Origin: Euborellia annulipes
Lineage: Eukaryota > Arthropoda > Insecta > Dermaptera > Anisolabididae
Assembly (NCBI GenBank): GCA_023213315.1
Contig: JAKCPI010014921.1
Coordinates: 1-64,000, forward strand
DNA length: 64,000 nucleotides
Reading direction: 5' to 3'
The first letter of the stretch is position 1. Each line of letters starts with the position of its first letter. The notes under the pieces are model-generated. The model saw only the letters and a program-made list of their open reading frames with translations. It had not been told where the DNA came from and did not search any database. Position numbers and translations under genes: made by a program. Positions 57,445-64,000 of this stretch are shown piece after piece.

Positions 57445-57779
57445 CTTAAGATATTTAATTATATTAATATTGATTATTTAAATAGTATATTATATATATA
57501 AAACATGGTATTATTTAAATAGTAAACTTAATTAATATTTTATTTATATCAGCTTTTATTGTATATGAATTTCAAAAACTTATAGATCAACAAGTTATTG
57601 AACCAACCTTTAGAGAGTCGGCCGAATTAATTTCTTTCTTTTAATTAAAAAGTGATATATATATTTTATTTAAATACTAAAATAAAGAAATAATTAATAT
57701 TTTATTTGAAATTAATAGAAAAAAATGTTTTAATTTTTTGGTGTATTTCATCAAGTGATTGAACCAACTTTTATAAGAG

Positions 57780-57873
57780 AGCTCGCCTCTGCTTTCCAAG
57801 TGTGTGCGTGTCTGTGTGTGTGTGCTTCTCATCACCTGTCAAGTTCAGTTAACAATTATCTCAATTTTATAAG
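57780..57873 (+). ncRNA. Candidate non-coding exon 1
   Basis: GC-richer GAGCTCGCCTCTGC stretch, TG repeats, ending TATAAG|GTATTT. The start is unknown; a TTCAGTT initiator-like site is at 57844-57850. A related ATTGAACCAACTTTTA...GAGAG motif lies 163 bp upstream (57595 versus 57760). Confidence 0.3.
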
Positions 57874-58573
57874 GTATTTATTATTTAATTTGCATTTCTT
57901 TCTCTTTTTTTGTTTTAATTAGATATTTTCTACTAATTTAATTTGTAAATTAAATTTCATTACGACTTAAAATGTGTAGAGATTATCGTTGAATGTCATT
58001 TGCTCCTATTGGTTATGATTCTATCTTATTCTCTCTTTTATTTCGTATTTTCGACTTTTTAAAGTTATTCCCTATTTTATTAATATATTTAAAATGGTTT
58101 AAGTGATTTATTAAATAATAAATTTTAATCTTTTATTATTATTTTCATCTTTTGTCAAATGGGTGCATTCCCTTAACATGGACTGATTATAAAAATTAAT
58201 CTTTTTTTTAAATTATTTATTTTAAATTTAGATTTTGAACAATCACCCCTCGTTTTAGATTTCATGACTTTGATTTTTTTAATTTTTTTTAATTATAGGC
58301 CCTATCTTTTCTTTCTTTTTTTTTTTTTGCACAATTCCAATTATTTCTATTTCCTTTTTATTTTCTTCACTTTTCATTATTTTAATTTCAAAGTAAACTA
58401 AAGGATAAAAGAGCACATCAATAAATTTAATACTTAAATCAAATTCTTTTTGCAAAGATGTTATTCGAATTTTTAATTTTCCATATATATATAGGCCTAT
58501 ACACCTGTATAAATAATTCTATTTGAATCTTTTCTAAGACTATCATCTAAAATTTAATATTTTTTATTTTTAG

Positions 58574-58668
58574 GTTTTTAAATTTGGACAGTATCAATAA
58601 AAAATGACTAAAATTTGAAAGTCTTTAAGAACAAGAAAGTAACAAACATCAAGATTTTATTTTCAAAT
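58574..58668 (+). ncRNA. Candidate non-coding exon 2
   Basis: TTTTTAG acceptor and GTAAGT donor around 95 bp of A-rich unique sequence with stops in all frames. Confidence 0.3.
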
Positions 58669-59240
58669 GTAAGTAATCACCCCATAGATTTTCTTATGTG
58701 ATTATTTCATTGTTTGTATAAAAGAAGATGAAAATATTTTTTGAATTCTCTTATAATTTTGAACTATAAAAAGTTTCCATTCATTTTTTTTTTTTTTTTA
58801 ACATTGAAATAATCATATAATTTAATATTGGCCATATCGGAGCTTTATAAATCTTAAAAAAAAAACAACTTATTTTCACATTATTTTTACATGATTTCAA
58901 AGAAAGCTTATTTCGTAAATAGCTAATAATCTTCACTTGAATATGAAACTTTAAACTTAGGTTATATATATATGCATATATGTTTAGGCCATTTCATTTA
59001 ATTAATTATTACTTTAATTTTTGACTTACCAAGATCTACTCCAGGTTGACTGCTCTTCTAAAAGAGAATATGACATTCATTATATATTTAATATCAGAAT
59101 GAATTGAAAGAAAATTATATAGTATTAGAAAAGAAAGAATTTTTTATGGATGACTTTTGTCTCTCTCGTCACTAAGAAATATAAATGAACAAAATTTAAT
59201 ATTAAATTATTATAATACTGTATTTTCTTTTATTTTTCAG

Positions 59241-59664
59241 AAGCTCGGGTTTCACTTCAAATCTAAGCGCTACTCTCTCTCACACCCTCTTCAAGGCCCA
59301 AATTAAGTCATATCTCGACGGATGGTTCTCACCTTTGGAAAGGGATGTCGAATGACAATCTAGTAGTATAAAGAACCTCAGCAGAACCAAATTATATCAA
59401 TTCACCCAATGATATTCCCGAAACACAAGAGGGGCATCATCCCTTCATTACCAAGCTAACGACTATTAGTAGAACATGTCAAGTCTTCTTTTGGTCTTTA
59501 TATATTTGGACTTATCGTTATTTGGAACAAACTAGCTTCCATAGGCATCATAAGTCTTTGGACTTTATTCATCCATTCAAAAAAAGATGAAATCAGAAGT
59601 GACTGCGTCTCATTAGATTTGTTGAAACTCTAGTGAGATTTTTTTCTTCAAAATATAAAATTAG
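59241..59664 (+). ncRNA. Candidate non-coding exon 3
   Basis: TTTTTCAG acceptor; about 424 bp GC-richer than the flanks; donor-like GTATCT. Stops in all frames. Confidence 0.3.
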
Positions 59665-59731
59665 GTATCTATTATATCTATTAATTTTATTCTATTATTC
59701 TAATATTAAATAAATATTAATTTAATTTTAG

Positions 59732-59814
59732 ATTTGATTATGAATCATCTGAGATGGTTTAACTTTGAGTGAGAACAAAATGACATCCAATCATCAAAAA
59801 TATATATATATAAG
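59732..59814 (+). ncRNA. Candidate non-coding exon 4
   Basis: ATTTTAG acceptor, GTAATA donor, 83 bp, no ORF. Confidence 0.25.
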
Positions 59815-60032
59815 GTAATATCTATTTAATATTATATATCTTTGTTCTTTTCTTAGTTTAATTTATTTTTTTGAAAACTGTGGATTAAATGAAAGTATAA
59901 ATGGGGAGATATAGTTTATTGAATATATATATATATATATATATTTGCATATTGACTTGATATTATCGAATATAAATTTACTAATCATTAATTCAAACTA
60001 ATTTTTTTAACTTTTTCTTTTTTTAATTTCAG

Positions 60033-60103
60033 AATTCGTTATCAGATGCTTCTTGTCGTTAGTGCAGCCAGATGAACTCAACGTTATTTAGAGTTCCTAT
60101 TTG
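60033..60103 (+). ncRNA. Candidate non-coding exon 5, paralogous to exon 7
   Basis: AATTTCAG acceptor, GTGAGC donor. GATGAACTCA...CCTATTTG|GTGAG and the following intron resemble the 3' end of exon 7. Confidence 0.35.
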
Positions 60104-60225
60104 GTGAGCTTAATATTTGAATCACTTTATTTTTCCAATAATATTACTAAGAAAGTTGGTCTAAAAATCAAAGAAGAAATGACAAATTTTTGTAAACAAT
60201 TTTGTATTATTATCCCTTGTTATAG

Positions 60226-60358
60226 ATTTTCGCTCCCCACTTGAAGATGACTGCACTCCCCGTCACTCGATTCAGAGCGCTTGAAGTCAGGCTCGGACTT
60301 TAGAAATTCGCATTTCGGTTCAGTAGCAACATCTCAATCTCCCTCTTCTCTTTCTCAG
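60226..60358 (+). ncRNA. Candidate non-coding exon 6
   Basis: GTTATAG acceptor, 133 bp GC-richer unique sequence, TCTCAG|GTAAAT donor. No long ORF. Confidence 0.35.
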
Positions 60359-60506
60359 GTAAATAAACATTATTCAATTATTCATCCCTTGTCAATTAAT
60401 AATTAAATATGCCTAGTGGGATGGAATAATGGAATAATGGATAAAAAAACATTGAATTATATTCATTTCTATTGAATTTTTCCCAAATATCCTTTTCTAA
60501 TAGAAA

Positions 60507-61190
60507 AAAATCTGGTGTGACTGTCGCACAGCCCACAACTTTCTCTTACCTTAGGTAATCGAAAGTTGTGTTCTGTGCTTGTGTGAGTTACATACATTCA
60601 GAATATACATTTTAAAGAGCATCTAAAAAATAATTTAACAAGACATGTGAGTATTTTTTATTGGTGAGGCCAAACATCCCATGGCCCCCTATGGCGCATA
60701 AGTGAAAAATTTTTCACGTTTTCGTTACGAGTTAGTAACTTGCGCGACTAACTGCAAATAAGGGGAAGTGAGTTTTATTGGTGCAGGTCGAGGGTCCGGT
60801 GGCCTGGTGCAATGGTTAGCACGCCTATGCCCCGGAAAGGCGGAGATCCTGGGTTCGATTCCCGGGGGCCATGGGATGTTTGGCCTCGTCAATAAAAAAC
60901 ACTCACAGTCTTGTTAAATATATCTATGACTAGTTAAGTCCAAATCGAGTTATTTTGAATACTATTATCTTATTCAAATATATAGATCTCGAAAAATATT
61001 TAGGTAAAAAATAATTGATTTTTGAATTTTAATCAAAATCGTTGGAGCAAATTTTGAGAAAATCGAAAAAAACTGAAAAAGTACATCAGTAAAGTATTAG
61101 TACTCTTTGGCTGATTTTGTTTAAAAGCTTATTTTCACTGTCCAGGAGGGTACAAAACTTAAAAATAAAATTTCAACCTATTAATTACCC
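60507..61190 (+). repeat. Family B repeat interrupted by SINE C
   Basis: 5' hairpin at 60511-60590, then body; the SINE C insert is at 60636-61004. The 3' hairpin is lost. Confidence 0.8.
60636..61004 (+). mobile_element. tRNA-derived SINE, family C
   Basis: The tRNA-like head at about 60798-60872 has an A box in GGTGCAATGGTTAGC and B box GGTTCGATTCC. Before it lies an inverted copy of the following CCATGGGATGTTTGGCC segment. A 12-bp target duplication TAAAAAATAATT flanks the insert (60624-60635 and 61005-61016), which interrupts a family B repeat. A functional tRNA is unlikely: there is no proper acceptor stem. Confidence 0.8.
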
Positions 61191-61361
61191 CATTTGAAGC
61201 TAATACCCGATAAACATACTAAGTTAATATACTTTTATATTTAAACTTGAGAAAGGAAAGGATTACGGGAAAATAAAACAATTATTTAATAAAATAATCT
61301 TTATTGAATACTTAAAATATGATGATAGAAGAAGATTAAAAAAAATATTTCTTTGTTTCAG

Positions 61362-61669
61362 AAGAGAGGGCTTAAAAAAGCAAATCCATCTGCGTCAAGG
61401 GGGGCAAGAGGCTAGTCGATTGAACTCATCACTCTGCAAAGGCTGCTGGCCTTGGGCTGGTTCTGCACTGGCCATGTCGTAGCTCAAGAAAATAGTGGAG
61501 TGGCGAGGACGGCATACGATATGGGACTCCTGGAATGACTACAAGAGGAGTACCTAGGAAGACTTGGTTTCAACGAGAGATATGATCGAGCAGGCGAAGA
61601 AGAATAATAATGATGCATCTATGGTTAATTATTAAGATGAACTCATCCCTCATCTCGCGTTACCATTTG
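61362..61669 (+). ncRNA. Candidate non-coding exon 7
   Basis: TGTTTCAG acceptor, 308 bp GC-richer sequence with stops in all frames, GTGAGT donor. GATGAACTCA...CCATTTG|GTGAGTTT at its end matches exon 5. Confidence 0.35.
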
Positions 61670-61873
61670 GTGAGTTTATTATTTTGAACATTTCATTTTT
61701 CTATTAATATTAATAATTAGTAGCTGTCAGTCGAGGAAATGACAAAATTTGCCGTCCAATTTTATTTTATTCTTTCTTATTTAAACTGAAGTCAAATTTT
61801 TACTTCTTTTATTTTTTTATTTCTTACCTAAAACAACCCTATTTTATTTTATAAAAAAATTTTTTTATTCGAC

Positions 61874-62552
61874 TTTTTACTTTCTCTTACCTCTATATAT
61901 ATATGTTAATATATATAGAGAGGGAAAGTATTGGATTCATGTCAAAAATTCGATGTCGAGATTTTGATGGATTTTCACGTTTTGAGGTCCCCTGAATCCA
62001 AAAAAGTGGTTTTCGCGACATGGTCTGTCGTGTGTGTGTGTGTCTGTCTGTCTGTGAACAAAATATCTCAAGACCGAAAAGAGCTAGGCGGTTGAAATAT
62101 TATATTTAAGTTAGGCGCCCCCATGGGACGTGACACGAAGCTTTTTAACAAAATCTACCAAAGAGTACTAGTACTTTACTGATGCACTTTTTCAGTTTTT
62201 TTCGATTTTCTCAAAATTCGCTCCAACGATTTTTTTTTTAATTCAAAAATCAATTATTTTTTAGATTCTCTTTAAAATGTATATTCTTATTTTGTGATTG
62301 AAATCTTCTGAAGACCACTTTACTCTTGTACTCCATAGGAAAGATAGGAGAAAAGGTTGCCATGGTAACAAAATATAAATATTTTCCCATACTTATAAAT
62401 TTTACATCTTGAAAATCGAATGTACCGTACTGTCGGAAACTAAATACATGTCGACACAAAAAATCTGGCATGACAAGCACAATACACAACTTTCGATTAC
62501 CGAAGGTAAGAGAAAGTTATGTGCTGTGCGCCAGTCCCACCAGATTTTTCCT
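61874..62552 (-). repeat. Family B repeat, best full-length copy
   Basis: Both hairpins intact and about 680 bp long. It has no coding potential. Opposite in orientation to the copy at 60.5 kb. Confidence 0.88.
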
Positions 62553-62795
62553 AATTTTTTTAAATTCTATTGTTACTAGATTTTTATTATTCTAATCTAA
62601 TTAATTAAGGGAGGGAACAGAAATGTATTTTATCTTCTTACAAATTTTAAATACATCTTAATATTGAAATGGATTTTTATACATTTACTTATTCAAATTT
62701 CAAAGGGTGTGCATTTTAATGGGTGTTAACTGTTATTAGAATTTAAAATCTTAAAATTTTTTTCTATCCATCTTACTCAAATGTTTACCTTTTAT

Positions 62796-63420
62796 TTAAT
62801 TGTTAACCGTCGACGTTTCGGTCGCAAATCACGACCTTCCAGGAGTGGGGATTAATGAATTTTGTCGGGGGGGGGTTTTATTATTATTTTATTTTATTTT
62901 ATTTAAGGACTTTGTGGGCATCTATGGATCTATGGACCTTTCCTATTTATTAAATTGATTGGTAACAAATTCAATTGAAATTAAAGCGAAATCAAAATTT
63001 AGATTACTAGTTTTATAACATTGTGAACTCGGGGGGCGAGCCCCCCCCCCCTAATCCGCCCTGTCCCCAGGACGATAATTGTAGAATAAAGATTAACAGT
63101 ATTAAAATTTTAACTATCTTGAAATTATACAATATTTATTAATTTATAATCAAAATTTCTTTAGATTACTAGTTTTATAACATTGTGAATCCGGGGGATC
63201 GCCCCCCCCCCCCTTAATCCGCCCTTCCCCAGGACGATTAATTGTTAGAATATAAGATTAACAGTATTAAAATTTTAACTATCCTTGCAAATTATACAAT
63301 ATTTATTTAATTTATATGTATTAAGAGTGAATGACTCGTTCGCTTAGGGCTTCTTACAATCAATGGTGATTTGCGACCGAAACGTCGATGGTCAACATTT
63401 AAATAAAGGTCTTTATTTAA
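62796..63420. mobile_element. Inverted-repeat element with damaged hammerhead-like cores and internal tandem duplication (R15)
   Basis: GTCGACGTTTCGGTCGCAA on the left and its complement on the right. The minus-strand left arm keeps the GGUCG/CGACC hairpin, GAA, ACGU and C, but CUGANGA is shortened to CUGGA. The interior holds two copies of a 162-bp unit (63001 and 63163). TTAAATAAA follows the right arm as in R8. Confidence 0.5.
63001..63322. repeat. 162-bp tandem duplication
   Basis: AGATTACTAGTTTTATAAC starts each unit (63001 and 63163); each holds a G-run next to a C-run (63030-63052, 63194-63213). It sits inside R15. Confidence 0.85.
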
Positions 63421-63597
63421 TTCCTGCATTCCATTAATTAATGGCTGCAAAGTCCTATACCCAATTCAAATATTTACTCAAATATATTTTTTTAATAGGC
63501 TTTCACTATATGGTACAGGGTAACCATCTTATTTTAAGTTCTTTTTGAATTTTTATACTAATGTCGCTTTCTTTCTAATTCATTTTCTTAACTAAAA

Positions 63598-63852
63598 AAA
63601 AAAAAAAAAAACACTCATACTTTTTTCTAATTCACACTCACACACCCATTCACACAGTCTTTTCGGCAACTCAGGCCATATAAGACTTTTACGATATCCG
63701 TTATTGATTAATATACATATGTGGGATCCAGGCATTCTTATTTAAGCCATTTTGTATCCAAATGATTTAAATAAAATCATCGGACTGCCTGGGATCCGAA
63801 CCCGCGACTCTTGGTACACAAGGCCAGCACGCTAACCCCTACACCAAGCCCG
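63598..63852 (-). mobile_element. tRNA-derived SINE, family A
   Basis: Full body and head. Unlike the others, the homopolymer on + before ACACTC is poly-A rather than poly-T, an oddity of its tail. Confidence 0.88.
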
Positions 63853-64000
63853 CTTATTCCAATTATAATTATTATTTATTTCCTTTTTTTCTCTTTAAAT
63901 TTATTTTATTTAACTCGCAATATACATAAAGTGGGAGAGGGTGTAAATCATCCCTTCTAAAAACTTAAAATAAATGGTATAAAATATTAGTTATCGACCA

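Noticed and set aside
60798..60872. A tRNA gene (A and B boxes, CCA-like context)
   Set aside because: No proper 7-bp acceptor stem; it lies inside a 369-bp insert with a 12-bp target duplication and a flanking inverted copy, so it is a SINE head.

Overview
The window is nuclear DNA from a eukaryote, most likely an arthropod. It is strongly AT-rich. It holds one intron-split gene whose closest known relative is the Drosophila RasGAP raskol (vertebrate SYNGAP1/DAB2IP/RASAL2). The rest is packed with tRNA-derived SINEs, hAT-like and pogo-like MITEs, hairpin-ended repeats and palindromic elements. I cannot name the species from sequence alone; the repeat load and AT content would fit a large crustacean or chelicerate genome. 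There are no bacterial operons, no CRISPR array and no rRNA. Layout: 1-32.5 kb has no coding exon I can defend. It is a mosaic of repeats plus three GC-rich or promoter-like islands (13.80-13.96, 21.73-21.87 and 30.72-30.99 kb). From 32,596 to 53,172 on the + strand there are 16 coding exons that splice in one continuous frame (1,186 codons plus stop; the first exon or exons are missing or not recognised). They encode, in order, a basic/Ser-rich N-terminal region, part of a PH domain, a C2 domain, a RasGAP catalytic domain with arginine-finger and FLR...PAI signatures, a long low-complexity Ser/His/Pro-rich tail and a C-terminal coiled coil. 5' introns are up to 5.1 kb and full of repeats; several 3' introns are only 67-87 bp. 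53.2-54.9 kb is the likely 3' UTR. 55.05-56.33 kb is a pogo-like DNA transposon relic. 57.8-61.7 kb has a run of exon-like blocks with good splice sites and no ORF, a candidate non-coding transcript; two of its donor regions are paralogous. 61.9-64 kb is repeats again. The most unusual signal is a set of about 16 inverted-repeat or single-arm elements of unrelated sequence scattered over the whole window. In each, the arm carries the same constrained core: CUGANGA, one extra nucleotide, a covarying hairpin, GAA, a short palindrome (ACGU, AUAU or AUACGUAU) and then C, U or A, never G. The sequence after that base can pair with the sequence before CUGANGA. This is the layout of a type I hammerhead ribozyme with a minimal (dimer-type) stem III, as known from Penelope-like retroelements and retrozymes. 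In the two-armed elements one copy lies on each strand, pointing outward. Self-cleavage is inferred from base pairing only. Other highlights: seven tRNA-SINEs all inserted in the same orientation, several hAT MITEs with exact 8-bp target duplications, nested insertions, a copia RNase H fragment in the last intron, and a 69-bp stop-free in-frame intron in the RasGAP gene.
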